Positions 1 to 8,372 are shown, counted from the stretch's first letter. The stretch is 64,000 nt of DNA from Sulfitobacter alexandrii (GCF_001886735.1 NZ_CP018076.1:3162001-3226000); one strand, 5' to 3'. Notes: a model not told the origin generated them from the sequence alone. Numbers and translations are program-made.

Positions 1-616
1 GGCCGTTGAAGATGAACGGCATGGCGCAGGGGAGCCTCAGCTTCACGAGCGTGCGCCAGTACCCGGCTGCATAAGTGCGCATCAGGTCCTTCTGCATCGC
101 ATCCGCCGCCTGAAGACCCTGCACCGTGTTCACCAGCATGGGAAAGAAGACCATGACGACGACCACCGCCGCCTTGGACTGCCAGTCGAAGCCGAACCAC
201 ATCACCAGGATCGGCGCCATGCCGATCACCGGCAGGGCGGCCACGAAGTTTCCGACAGGCAGAAGCCCCCTTTGCAGGAACGGAAAGCGGTCGATCGCCA
301 CGGCGATCAGGAAAGCCGCGCCGCACCCGATCACGTAACCCGACAGGGCCCCTTTCAGGACGGTCTGCACGAAATCGGCCCAAAGCAGGTCGGCCGAGGC
401 GCCCATCCGGGCGGCGATCGCCGTCGGCGCGGGCAACAGCACCTGGTTGATCGCAAAGCCGCGCACGACCCCTTCCCAGACCGCCAGAAGCGTCGCACCA
501 AAGACGAGGGGTGCCGCGAGGGAGGCCCACCAGCTGACCGGCCCCCGGGCGAGCCTGACGTTGACGAGCCAGCCGGCGATCCATGCCCCGAAGGCGAAGA
601 CGACCCAGCCCATCAT
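1..616 (-). CDS. ABC transporter permease, pyrimidine/hydantoin uptake cassette (3' end outside window)
   Basis: Inner-membrane permease of the SsuC/TauC/ThiX class (BPD_transp_1). About 205 codons are visible and the C-terminus lies beyond the left edge. Several hydrophobic segments are present. An EAA-type cytoplasmic loop reads GLQAADAMQ near residue 170, followed by LRLPCAMPFIF; this is where the ATPase docks. The start ATG overlaps the stop of the upstream permease gene as ATGA, so translation is probably coupled. Its position at the end of the hyuC-hydA operon suggests import of uracil, thymine, their dihydro forms or related hydantoins. The substrate is inferred from context only. No substrate-binding protein is visible; it may lie to the left. 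Confidence 0.88.
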   Translation of the reverse strand, partial: MMGWVVFAFGAWIAGWLVNVRLARGPVSWWASLAAPLVFGATLLAVWEGVVRGFAINQVLLPAPTAIAARMGASADLLWADFVQTVLKGALSGYVIGCGAAFLIAVAIDRFPFLQRGLLPVGNFVAALPVIGMAPILVMWFGFDWQSKAAVVVVMVFFPMLVNTVQGLQAADAMQKDLMRTYAAGYWRTLVKLRLPCAMPFIFNG

Positions 617-1476
617 TCCATGCCCATCCGGCGCAGGGTCAGCCTTTGCAGCAATCCGATGAAGCCCACGAGGCAGGCCGCCAGCACCGCCGCCATCACC
701 AGCGCCGACCATATCTGGACCGTCTGTCCATAGTAGCTGCCCGCCAGCAGCCGTGCACCGAGGCCCGCCACCGCCCCGGTGGGCAGCTCTCCGACGATGG
801 CCCCCACCAGCGATGCCGCCATCGCGACCTTCAGCGAGGTGAAGAGATAGGGCATCGAGGACGGCAGCCGCAGTTTCCGGAATGTCTCGCCCCGGCTCGC
901 GTTCCACGTGCGCATCTGGTCCAGCTGCATCGCGTCGGGGCTCCGCAACCCCTTTACCATGCCCACGACGACCGGGAAAAAGGACAGGTACATGCTGATC
1001 ATGGCCTTCGGCAGCAGGCCAGAGACGCCCACGGCATTCAGCACCACGATGATCATCGGCGCGATGGCTAGGATCGGGATCGTCTGGCTTGCGATCACCC
1101 AGGGCATGACGGACATGTCCATCGTCCGGTTATGAACGATCCCCACGGCCAGCAGGATGCCGAGCCCCGTCCCCAAGACGAAACCCAGCAAGGTCGCGCT
1201 GAGCGTGATGCCCGCGTGGTAGATCAGCGACCGCTTGGAGGTGATCGCCTTCTGCGCCGTGGTTTCCCAGACCTCGCGCACGACCTGGTGCGGCGCGGGC
1301 AGCTTGGGCTTGTCCTGCGACCAGGTATCGGCGACCAGTTGCGATATCGTCAGTTCAGTTCCCGCCCGCTGCGCCTTGTTGTAGGCCCATGGCGCGTTCA
1401 GCCAGACCGCAGCCGCGTACCAGGCGACCAGAAGGAAACCGACGACGGTCAAGACGGGAACCACGGACCGCATCAT
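613..1476 (-). CDS. ABC transporter permease, first of a pair
   Basis: A 287-aa inner-membrane permease of the SsuC/TauC family. It has an N-terminal hydrophobic anchor, roughly six membrane segments and the EAA loop GLRSPDAMQLDQMR followed by KLRLPSSMPYLF. It is paralogous to the downstream permease, and the two presumably form a heterodimeric channel for the ATPase at 1714-2498. Its stop overlaps the next start (ATGA). Upstream lies an unusual 237-bp gap holding a long inverted repeat whose inner arm ends about 15 nt before this ATG, and the ribosome binding site is weak. Expression may therefore depend on that structure. Function as a pyrimidine-related importer is inferred from the operon. 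Confidence 0.9.
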   Translation of the reverse strand: MMRSVVPVLTVVGFLLVAWYAAAVWLNAPWAYNKAQRAGTELTISQLVADTWSQDKPKLPAPHQVVREVWETTAQKAITSKRSLIYHAGITLSATLLGFVLGTGLGILLAVGIVHNRTMDMSVMPWVIASQTIPILAIAPMIIVVLNAVGVSGLLPKAMISMYLSFFPVVVGMVKGLRSPDAMQLDQMRTWNASRGETFRKLRLPSSMPYLFTSLKVAMAASLVGAIVGELPTGAVAGLGARLLAGSYYGQTVQIWSALVMAAVLAACLVGFIGLLQRLTLRRMGME

Positions 1477-1490
1477 GCGATACCGCCCGC

Positions 1491-1565
1491 TTCATTGTTC
1501 CGCAAATACACCGGCACCTCGGCCAGCCGCAGGCGGTGCAATTTGTGTATTTTAAGAACAATGAA
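1491..1565. repeat. Interrupted 21-bp inverted repeat, long hairpin before permease gene
   Basis: The arms read TTCATTGTTC, 3 nt, AAATACAC on the left and GTGTATTT, 3 nt, GAACAATGAA on the right. That is 18 of 21 positions paired, around a 33-nt centre that itself contains a GCACC/GGTGC pair. The element is more AT-rich than its surroundings and fills much of the gap between the ABC ATPase and permease genes. It could be an mRNA hairpin controlling permease translation, or a small mobile palindromic element. There is no U-run, so it is not a classical terminator. Confidence 0.7.
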
Positions 1566-1713
1566 AGGATTTGGCTGTTTCCTGCAACGGCGGCACAGGC
1601 TGGTGAGCCGATGGCCGTGAACGATGAAGGGGGACCTCGCCTCCCCACACAAACGGCGGAGCGGACCCGGAACGTCGTGGCAAGTCGCGGCGGACCGGGC
1701 CGCTTGACGCGCA

Positions 1714-2498
1714 TCAATCACCGCCATGCCCCGCCCTCAACCCTTCGCGCACCCGGTGCGCCACCTCGAGGAATTCCGGCGTGTCCCGAATATCCAGCGG
1801 CCGCTCGCGAGGCAGGGGGCTGTCGATCACGTCGGTGATCCTGCCCGGCCGCGGTGACATCACCACGATCTTCGTGCTGAGAAAGACCGCCTCCGGGATC
1901 GAGTGGGTCACGAAGGCGATGGTCTTGCCTGTCCGCTCCCACAGCTTCAAAAGCTGTTCGTTCAGATGGTCGCGCACGATCTCGTCCAGCGCCCCGAAGG
2001 GTTCGTCCATCAACAGGATGTCTGCGTCGAAGGACAGCGCGCGGGCGATGCTGGCGCGCTGCTGCATGCCCCCGACAACTGCCAGGGAAACTTCTTTTCG
2101 AACCCGCCGAGTTCGACAAGGTCCAGCACCCTCTTGACCCGTTCGGCCTGCTCCGCCTTGGGGATGCCCATGATCTCCAGCGGCAGGCGGATGTTGCCGC
2201 CGATGGTCCGCCAGGGGTAGAGCCCCGCCGCCTGAAAGACATAGCCATAGGCCCGCGCGCGCCGCGCTTCCTCCGGCGAAACCCCGTTGACCGTGATCGT
2301 CCCCCCGGTCGGCTTTTCGAGGTCCGCCATGACCCGCAGGAAGGTCGTCTTGCCGCAGCCCGAGGGGCCGATGAAGCTGACGAAGTCTCCCCGCGCGATG
2401 TCGAGGCTCACACCCTTGAGCGCGTGCACGGGGCCATCGTTCGTCTGGAACGTGAGGTCGAGATCGCGGGCGGAGATGACATGCCGAATATCGCTCAT
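1714..2498 (-). pseudogene. ABC transporter ATP-binding protein, single-base frameshift at the signature motif
   Basis: Nitrate/sulfonate/taurine-type ATPase (about 260 aa when intact). Walker A GPSGCGKT is at residues 44-51 and the Q-loop YVFQ near residue 86. The frame is open to LSG at residue 143, then derails. The remainder, MQQRASIARAL, Walker B ILLMDEPF and the H-loop VTHS, continues in another frame to 1714. Restoring one C to the five-C run near 2070 would give LSGGMQQR. This is either a true frameshift disabling a transporter whose permeases look intact, or a homopolymer sequencing error. The start overlaps the stop of the small upstream gene (ATGA). The product energises the permease pair downstream. 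Confidence 0.85.
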
Positions 2499-2689
2499 TC
2501 GGCAGCTTCTGTCGGTTTGGCTATTTCGGTAAGGTCCCTGACGACCTCCGCGACGCTTTGACCAGTATACCAGACATAACCCGCGAATAGAATTACCGCT
2601 GTTATTACGACGCTAAGCAGTTGATCAAGAATATACTTCTCAAAACGATGAGCGTTGCGCATCGTACTTGGTCTTAGACCTCTTGGCAT
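2495..2689 (-). CDS. Small single-pass membrane protein in the pyrimidine operon
   Basis: A 64-aa protein with a charged N-terminus, one hydrophobic segment (about residues 25-42, LSVVITAVILFAGYVWY) and an acidic tail. A strong GGAGG stands 5-9 nt before the ATG. Its stop overlaps the ATPase start as ATGA, so it is very likely translated and coupled to the transporter. I do not recognise the family. The position between dihydropyrimidinase and the ABC ATPase suggests an accessory subunit of the transporter, but nothing in the sequence proves that. Confidence 0.7.
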   Translation of the reverse strand: MPRGLRPSTMRNAHRFEKYILDQLLSVVITAVILFAGYVWYTGQSVAEVVRDLTEIAKPTEAAE

Positions 2690-2714
2690 GATGCCCTCCT
2701 CACGCTCAACGCCA

Positions 2715-4175
2715 TCAGATCCCCGCCGGAATGTTCAGCGGATCGCGCTTGATCATCTTCGGGCTCGTCAGCTGCTTCCACTTCGACAGGGCCACGTTCG
2801 CGGACGGGAAGGCCGGGCGCGGAATGAACTTGCCCCGCCCCGGCTGCGGCTGACTGTTCTGCCCCCAGGCCCAGATCACCTCTCCCCGGCTCAGCGTGTA
2901 ACGCGCGTTCGCCGTCACCTCGAACCCTTCGAAGACGTTGTAGTCGAGGACCGAATGATGGTTGGCGGGCGTGATCGTGCGGGTGATCTTGGGATCCCAC
3001 ACCACGATGTCCGCATCCGCGCCTTCGACGATGGCGCCCTTGCGCGGATAGATGTTGAGGATCTTGGCCACATTGGTCGAGGTTGCCGCGACGAATTCGT
3101 TCGGCGTCAGCCGCCCCGTCTCCACCCCTTCGGTCCAGAGGACCGACAGGCGCTCTTCCAGCCCGTTCGACCCGTTCGGAATGATGCGGAAGTCATCCTT
3201 GCCGGCCCGCTTCTGCTCGGTCGAGAATGCGGCGTGGTCCGTTGCCACGACCTGAAGGGAACCGGCCTGCAACCCGGCCCACAGGCTGTCCTGGTGCTGC
3301 TTGTTGCGGAAGGGCGGCGACATGACCCGGCGCGCGGCATGGTCCCAGTCGGTGTTGAAGTACTCGGATTCGTCCAGCGTCAGGAACTGGATCAGGGGCT
3401 CGCCGTAGACGCGCATGCCCTTCTGGCGGGCCCGGCGGATCGCCTCGTGCGCCTGCTCGCAGGACACGTGCACGATATAAAGCGGCACGCCCGCCGCATC
3501 CGCAATGGTGATCGCCCGGTTCGCCGCCTCGCCCTCCAGCTCCGGCGGGCGGGAATAGGCGTGCCCCTCCGGTCCGGTGATGCCCTGGTCGAAATACTTC
3601 TGCTGCAGCTCTGCCACCAGGTCACCGTTTTCGGCGTGGACCATGGGCAGCGCGCCCAGTTCGGCGCAGCGCTTGAACGACGCGAACATCTCGTCGTCCT
3701 CGATCATCAGCGCGCCCTTGTAGGCCATGAAATGCTTGAACGAGTTTACGCCCATCTCCACGGCGTCCTTCATCTCGTTGAAGACGGTCTCGTTCCACCC
3801 GGTGATCGCCATGTGGTATCCGACGTCCGAACAGATCTGCGGCGCCGACTTGCGATGCCATTCGTTGATCGCGTTCTTGATGCTACCATCGGCACCCGGC
3901 AGGCAGAAATCCACGATCATCGTGGTCCCGCCACAGGCGGCGGCCCATGTGCCGCTCTCGAATGTCTCTGCCGCCGTCGTGCCCATGAAGGGCATCTCGA
4001 GGTGCGTATGCGGGTCGATCCCGCCGGGGATGACATAGGCGCCTTCGGCGTCGATGTATTCGTCCCCGGTCAGGTCTTCGCCGATGCGGACGATCTTTTC
4101 GCCCTCGATCAGCACATCCGCCTTCCAGGTCCGGTCCGCGGTGCAGACCTGCCCGCCCTTGATCACCTTGCTCAT
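2715..4175 (-). CDS. hydA: Dihydropyrimidinase (D-hydantoinase)
   Basis: A 486-aa cytoplasmic amidohydrolase that opens 5,6-dihydrouracil and dihydrothymine to N-carbamoyl-beta-amino acids, step two of the reductive pyrimidine pathway. The metal site is visible: GGIDPHTHLEMP (His56, His58), the candidate carboxylated Lys in NSFKHFMAYKGA, His in VHAENGD and IVHVSCEQA, and Asp in VATDHAAFS. The start at 4175 is chosen over longer possibilities because GGGAGAA lies just upstream and the protein then begins at the family's usual N-terminus. Length matches the family. It lies between the 112-aa unknown and the small membrane gene, in an operon with the amidase that takes its product. Confidence 0.96.
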   Translation of the reverse strand: MSKVIKGGQVCTADRTWKADVLIEGEKIVRIGEDLTGDEYIDAEGAYVIPGGIDPHTHLEMPFMGTTAAETFESGTWAAACGGTTMIVDFCLPGADGSIKNAINEWHRKSAPQICSDVGYHMAITGWNETVFNEMKDAVEMGVNSFKHFMAYKGALMIEDDEMFASFKRCAELGALPMVHAENGDLVAELQQKYFDQGITGPEGHAYSRPPELEGEAANRAITIADAAGVPLYIVHVSCEQAHEAIRRARQKGMRVYGEPLIQFLTLDESEYFNTDWDHAARRVMSPPFRNKQHQDSLWAGLQAGSLQVVATDHAAFSTEQKRAGKDDFRIIPNGSNGLEERLSVLWTEGVETGRLTPNEFVAATSTNVAKILNIYPRKGAIVEGADADIVVWDPKITRTITPANHHSVLDYNVFEGFEVTANARYTLSRGEVIWAWGQNSQPQPGRGKFIPRPAFPSANVALSKWKQLTSPKMIKRDPLNIPAGI

Positions 4176-4245
4176 CACGTTTCTCCCGTCTGTTTCTCTT
4201 TCTGGGCCCGATGATCGCCAAGCGCCCCAAAGGGCCGCCCCCGTT

Positions 4246-4584
4246 TCACACCGACCCGAAGCACCCCAGCGCCGGTCCGTGCACCCCGATGTCCAGCGGA
4301 CCGAAGTCACTTTCCACGCACAGCGAAAAGTATCCCGCCGTGGGCAGGTAGACGACGCGGTAGGTGCCATCGCCCCGGCCGACCGACCAGCATCGCTGGG
4401 TGATGCCGCCCGAAAAATTCACCGTCACCTCTCTGGGCGCGCGCCGCACGCGTTCGAAATCCCGGGCCGTGCGCCGGGTCACCCGGTCGCTGCTGGCCAG
4501 GGCGTCCGCCACTTCCGCGTCCAGCAGCCGGTCGATCCGCTGGGATATCGACAGCCCCTGTTCAATCATGCGCTGCCCCGGCAT
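4246..4584 (-). CDS. Unrecognised 112-aa protein between hyuC and hydA
   Basis: It lies in the 45-70-nt spacing pattern of the operon, downstream of the carbamoylase and upstream of hydA, and is codirectional with both. The N-terminal half is helical and charged. The C-terminal half is beta-rich with aromatic residues (YRVVYLPTAGYFSLCVESDFGPLDIGVHG). There is no signal peptide or membrane segment. The start is uncertain: ATG at 4584, or ATG at 4569 (MIEQGL). I do not recognise a family or assign a function; an accessory role in pyrimidine catabolism is inferred from position only. Confidence 0.65.
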   Translation of the reverse strand: MPGQRMIEQGLSISQRIDRLLDAEVADALASSDRVTRRTARDFERVRRAPREVTVNFSGGITQRCWSVGRGDGTYRVVYLPTAGYFSLCVESDFGPLDIGVHGPALGCFGSV

Positions 4585-4629
4585 CGCGCCGCAGTGCGCC
4601 CCATCCGTGCAAGATGGTCCACGGCGCCC

Positions 4630-5880
4630 TCATCCGGCCACCCCCGCGGTTTCGACCACCGCGTGCAGCAGCACATCCGTGCCCGCCTGCGCCCACTCCT
4701 TCGAAATTTCTTCCGCCTCGTTGTGGCTCAGCCCGTCGACGCAGGGGCACATCACCATCGCCGTGGGCGCGACGCGGTTGATCCAGCAGGCATCGTGACC
4801 CGCGCCCGAGATCAGGTTCATGTGGCTGTAGCCCAGCCGCTCGGCCGCGTCGCGCACCGCGCTCACGCAATCCTCGTCGAATGCCACCGGATCGAAGCCG
4901 CCGACCTTTTCGAATTCGATGCCAAGTTCCATGTCATCCGCGATCTTCTGGCCTTCTTCGCGCAGGCGCTTTTCCATGTCCTCGATCACGCTCAGATCGG
5001 GTGAGCGGAAATCGACCGTGAAGACCACCTTGCCGGGGATCACGTTGCGCGAGTTGGGGTACACGTCGATATGCCCCGCCGCGCCCACCGCGTGCGGCTT
5101 GTGCGACCAGGCGATCTCGTCCACCTTCTCCAGAATTCGGGCCATGCCCAAGCCGGCATTGCGGCGCATCGGCATCGGGGTCGACCCCGTATGACTGTCC
5201 TTGCCGGTGACAGTGACCTGCGTCCAGCTCAGGCCCTGGCCATGCGTCACGACACCGATCTGCTTTTCCTCCGCCTCGAGGATCGGGCCCTGTTCGATGT
5301 GCAGCTCGAAAAAGGCGTGCATCTTGCGCGCACCCGTCTCTTCCTCGCCGCGCCAGCCGATGCGTTTCAGCTCGTCGCCAAAGGACTTGCCCTGCGCATC
5401 GACGCGGGCGTAGGCCCAGTCCTGCGTGTGGATCCCCGCGAACACCCCGGACGACAGCATCGCGGGGGCATAGCGTGTGCCTTCCTCGTTGGTGAAGTTG
5501 GTCACGACGATCGGGTGCTTCGTCTTGACCCCAAGGTCATTCAGCGTGCGCACGATCTCGAGCCCCGCGAGCACGCCCAGGACACCGTCGTACTTGCCGC
5601 CCGTGGGCTGCGTATCAAGGTGAGAGCCCACGTAGACCGGCAGCGCGTCGGGGTCCGTCCCTTCACGCCGGGCGAACATGTTGCCCATCTGGTCCAGCCC
5701 CATGGTGCAGCCCGCGTCCTCGCACCATTTCCGGAACAGCGCGCGGCCCTCCGCATCCTCGTCGGTCAGGGTCTGCCGATTGTTGCCACCCGCGACACCC
5801 GGGCCGATCTTGGCCATCTCCATCAGGCTGTCCCACAGGCGATCCGGGTTGATCTTGAGGTTCTCTCCGGGTGCGGGCAT
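4630..5880 (-). CDS. Zn-dependent N-carbamoyl-beta-alanine amidohydrolase (M20 family)
   Basis: A 416-aa hydantoinase/carbamoylase of peptidase family M20. It is predicted to hydrolyse N-carbamoyl-beta-alanine or N-carbamoyl-3-aminoisobutyrate to the beta-amino acid, CO2 and ammonia, the last step of the reductive pathway. Metal and catalytic motifs include GSHLDTQPTGGKYDG, TNEEGTRY, ELHIEQGP and GAGHDACW. The start at 5880 (MPAPGEN) follows GAGGAG at good spacing; an upstream ATG at 5910 sits beside the operator and lacks such a site. First gene of the leftward pyrimidine operon, directly downstream of the RutR-like operator. Commonly annotated hyuC or pydC. Confidence 0.93.
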   Translation of the reverse strand: MPAPGENLKINPDRLWDSLMEMAKIGPGVAGGNNRQTLTDEDAEGRALFRKWCEDAGCTMGLDQMGNMFARREGTDPDALPVYVGSHLDTQPTGGKYDGVLGVLAGLEIVRTLNDLGVKTKHPIVVTNFTNEEGTRYAPAMLSSGVFAGIHTQDWAYARVDAQGKSFGDELKRIGWRGEEETGARKMHAFFELHIEQGPILEAEEKQIGVVTHGQGLSWTQVTVTGKDSHTGSTPMPMRRNAGLGMARILEKVDEIAWSHKPHAVGAAGHIDVYPNSRNVIPGKVVFTVDFRSPDLSVIEDMEKRLREEGQKIADDMELGIEFEKVGGFDPVAFDEDCVSAVRDAAERLGYSHMNLISGAGHDACWINRVAPTAMVMCPCVDGLSHNEAEEISKEWAQAGTDVLLHAVVETAGVAG

Positions 5881-5912
5881 CTGCTGGCTCCTCGACAGGC
5901 TGGCGATCAAAT

Positions 5913-5928
5913 TTTACCATTTGGTAAA
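5913..5928. promoter_or_regulatory. Candidate RutR operator, hyuC-rutR intergenic region
   Basis: A perfect inverted repeat TTTACCA-TT-TGGTAAA sits in the 150-bp gap between the divergent hyuC-like gene and the TetR-family regulator. From known E. coli RutR sites (TTGACCA-NN-TGGTCAA) it differs by symmetric substitutions. The placement predicts control of both divergent genes. Binding and ligand response (uracil or thymine) are inferred. Confidence 0.8.
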
Positions 5929-6030
5929 GGCACGATTGCCATTACACTGCCATCTGTCAAGAACTGCTTTGCCCTCGTTTCCGACCACCGGGAACCTGCC
6001 TCTTTAATCAGCACCCGAAGGGAGACGCCC

Positions 6031-6648
6031 TTGCCAGACGGCGCGCCCAAGAAACCAAGTCGCATCCAGAAACGCAATCGCGGAAAGATCCTGGATGCCG
6101 CGCTGGAGGTGTTTTCCCGCCACGGCTTCCGCGGCGCGACCCTCGATCAGATCGCGGCGGAGGCGGGGCTGAGCAAGCCGAACATCCTGTATTATTTCGA
6201 CGGCAAGGAGGATATTCACGTCACCCTTCTGAGCCGCCTCATGGACAGCTGGCTGGATCCGCTGGTGGCGATGAACCCCGAAGGTGATCCGACGACGGAA
6301 ATCCTGTCGTACGTCCAGCGCAAGCTGGACATGGCCCGCGACATGCCCCGCGAAAGCAGGCTGTTCGCGAACGAGATCCTGCAGGGCGCCCCGCGGATCG
6401 GGCCCGAACTCTCCGGCCACCTGAAACCGCTGTTCGACGAGAAATGCGCGCTGGTCGCGCATTGGGTGGCGCAGGGCAGATTGCCGCCACTGGACCCCCA
6501 GCACCTGATTTTCTCGATCTGGGCCACGACCCAGCACTACGCCGATTTCGAAAGCCAGGTGAGCCTGCTTCTGGGGGCAGACGCCGACCCTCATGCCCGC
6601 GCCTCCGACCATCTGAACCGCATGTTCAGGGCCATGCTCGAGGTCTGA
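6031..6648 (+). CDS. rutR: TetR-family regulator, RutR type
   Basis: A 205-aa repressor-type protein. The N-terminal TetR helix-turn-helix spans roughly residues 12-60 (ILDAALEVFSRHGFRGATLD, then LSKPNILYYFDGKEDI). The C-terminal ligand domain resembles the RutR/YcdC type (ANEILQGAPRIGP, WATTQHYADFE). No ATG precedes the HTH in frame; TTG at 6031 with GAAGGGAG eight bases upstream is the likely start. Divergent from hyuC with a palindromic operator between. RutR proteins bind uracil and thymine and release DNA, so it should induce the pyrimidine operons on both sides. Confidence 0.9.
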   Translation: MPDGAPKKPSRIQKRNRGKILDAALEVFSRHGFRGATLDQIAAEAGLSKPNILYYFDGKEDIHVTLLSRLMDSWLDPLVAMNPEGDPTTEILSYVQRKLDMARDMPRESRLFANEILQGAPRIGPELSGHLKPLFDEKCALVAHWVAQGRLPPLDPQHLIFSIWATTQHYADFESQVSLLLGADADPHARASDHLNRMFRAMLEV

Positions 6649-6739
6649 AACCGGACGGTCAGGCGTTCACCCGATCTTCACCGATTCACCGCAGATTGGC
6701 CGCGGGTGGTGGGCCGATACGTCGATGATCGGAGCGATG

Positions 6740-7066
6740 ATGACCCAATTACCGTTCTACAGCCTGCGCCTCGCGCCGCCTTCCGGCCTGCCGGGCGGAC
6801 CGCAGGGCGCCTTGACTGTCACCCGTACATCGCCCGCAGGCGATGCGGCGACCCTTGATCGGGCGCAACCGCCCATCCGCCCCGGCGCCCTCCCGGACCG
6901 TGCACCAGTGCCCGCGCCGCTCGCCACGGAACGGCCCGACACCGCCACGGCCGGGTCCATCCTGGCCGCGCAGATCGACCACGCGCCGCTCACGCCCGCC
7001 GAAATCTCCCGCACCATGCCGGACCCGCTGCCGACGTCGCCGTTCCTCAAGCCTGCGGGGGGCTAG
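6740..7066 (+). CDS. Hypothetical proline-rich protein
   Basis: A 108-aa open frame ending 1 nt from the convergent preA stop. It is rich in Pro, Ala and Thr, with no signal peptide, membrane segment or recognisable domain. GGAG precedes the ATG at 6740. It fills the only space between rutR and preA and may form a tail to the rutR transcript. Low-complexity composition makes a chance open frame in GC-rich DNA possible, so this is tentative. Confidence 0.4.
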   Translation: MTQLPFYSLRLAPPSGLPGGPQGALTVTRTSPAGDAATLDRAQPPIRPGALPDRAPVPAPLATERPDTATAGSILAAQIDHAPLTPAEISRTMPDPLPTSPFLKPAGG

Positions 7067-7067
7067 G

Positions 7068-8372
7068 CTATTCCGCGGCGGTGGCGGCAGGGTTGTTGGG
7101 GTGCGTCGTCCAGTTGGCGTAATCGGGCTGCACGACCTTTCCCGTGCGCGGATCGGTGGTGCCCGGTGACATCGCCTCCATCGTGATACAGCCCTCGACC
7201 GGGCACACGTTGACGCAGAGGTTGCAGGCGACGCACTCCTCGTCGATGACCGTGAAGGTCCGGTCCTCCGACATGGCGATCGCCTGGTGACTGGTATCCT
7301 CGCAGGCGGCGAAGCAGCGGCCGCAGGAAATGCAGAGGTCCTGATCGATCTTCGCCTTGGCGATGTAGTTGAGGTTCAGCTGGTTCCAGTCGGTGACATT
7401 GGGCACCGCCGCTCCCCTGAAATCCTCGATGCTGGTGTGGCCCTTGCTGTCCATCCAGTCGGACAGGCCGCTGATCATTTCCTGCACCACCTTGAACCCG
7501 TAGGTCATGGCCGCCGTGCAGACCTGCACGTTGCCACAGCCCAGCGTGATGAACTCCGCCGCGTCACGCCATGTGGTGACACCGCCGATGCCCGATATCG
7601 GCAGGCCCCGGGTCTCCGGGTCGCGGGCGATCTCGGACACCATGGACATGGCGATCGGCTTGACCGCGGGCCCGCAATAGCCGCCGTGCGATCCCTTGCC
7701 ATCGATCGACGGCTCCGGCGACATGGTATCGAGGTTCACCGAGGTGATGGAGTTGATCGTGTTGATCAGGCTCACCGCGTCCGCGCCGCCCGCCTTGGCC
7801 GCTGCCGCGGGCTTGCGGATGTCGGTGATGTTCGGCGTCAGCTTCACGATCACGGGCTTGGAATAGTACTGCTTGCACCAGCGGGTCACCATTTCGATGT
7901 ATTCCGGCACCTGGCCCACGGCGGCACCCATGCCGCGCTCGCTCATCCCGTGGGGACAACCGAAGTTCAGCTCGATGCCGTCGGCGCCGGTGTCCTCCAC
8001 CAGCGGCAGGATCGCCCTCCACGCCTCTTCCTCGCAGGGCACCATGATCGAGACGATCAGGGCCCGGTCGGGATAATCCGCCTTCACGCGCTTGATCTCT
8101 TCGAGGTTGGTGTAGAGGTCGCGGTCGGTGATCAGCTCGATGTTGTTGAGGCCCAGCAGCCGTCGGTCCGCCCCGTAGACGGCACCGTAGCGCGGGCCGT
8201 TCACGTTGACCACGGGCGGCCCTTCGGAGCCGAGCGTCTTCCACACGACCCCGCCCCATCCGGCCTCGAAGGCGCGACGCACGTTGTATTCCTTGTCGGT
8301 CGGCGGCGCGGAGGCGAGCCAGAACGGGTTGGGGGATGTGATCCCCAGGAAGTCGGTTGTCAGATCAGCCAT
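7068..8372 (-). CDS. preA: NAD-dependent dihydropyrimidine dehydrogenase, subunit PreA
   Basis: A 434-aa cytoplasmic subunit that reduces uracil or thymine to the 5,6-dihydro form with electrons from PreT. An N-terminal FMN-binding TIM barrel of the dihydroorotate-dehydrogenase type (TTDFLGITSPNPFWLASAPPT, ELNFGCPHG, VKLTPN, SGIGGV) is followed by a ferredoxin tail with two [4Fe-4S] clusters near residues 340 and 375 (CISCGRCFAAC, CVACNLCVNVCP). GGGGAGGG precedes the ATG. It lies 56 bp downstream of the Fpg-like gene and in the same direction, so it is in the preT operon. First step of the pathway completed by hydA and the M20 amidohydrolase. Confidence 0.95.
   Translation of the reverse strand: MADLTTDFLGITSPNPFWLASAPPTDKEYNVRRAFEAGWGGVVWKTLGSEGPPVVNVNGPRYGAVYGADRRLLGLNNIELITDRDLYTNLEEIKRVKADYPDRALIVSIMVPCEEEAWRAILPLVEDTGADGIELNFGCPHGMSERGMGAAVGQVPEYIEMVTRWCKQYYSKPVIVKLTPNITDIRKPAAAAKAGGADAVSLINTINSITSVNLDTMSPEPSIDGKGSHGGYCGPAVKPIAMSMVSEIARDPETRGLPISGIGGVTTWRDAAEFITLGCGNVQVCTAAMTYGFKVVQEMISGLSDWMDSKGHTSIEDFRGAAVPNVTDWNQLNLNYIAKAKIDQDLCISCGRCFAACEDTSHQAIAMSEDRTFTVIDEECVACNLCVNVCPVEGCITMEAMSPGTTDPRTGKVVQPDYANWTTHPNNPAATAAE

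Noticed and set aside
1473..1727. 84-codon minus-strand ORF filling the gap between ABC ATPase and permease
   Set aside because: It overlaps the ATPase end and the permease start and covers the inverted repeat, but its product is Arg/Cys-rich without domain or good ribosome site. The gap is better explained by the repeat.
2655..4214. 519-codon plus-strand ORF
   Set aside because: It lies opposite hydA, whose metal-binding motifs are intact; typical GC-rich shadow frame rich in Arg and His.
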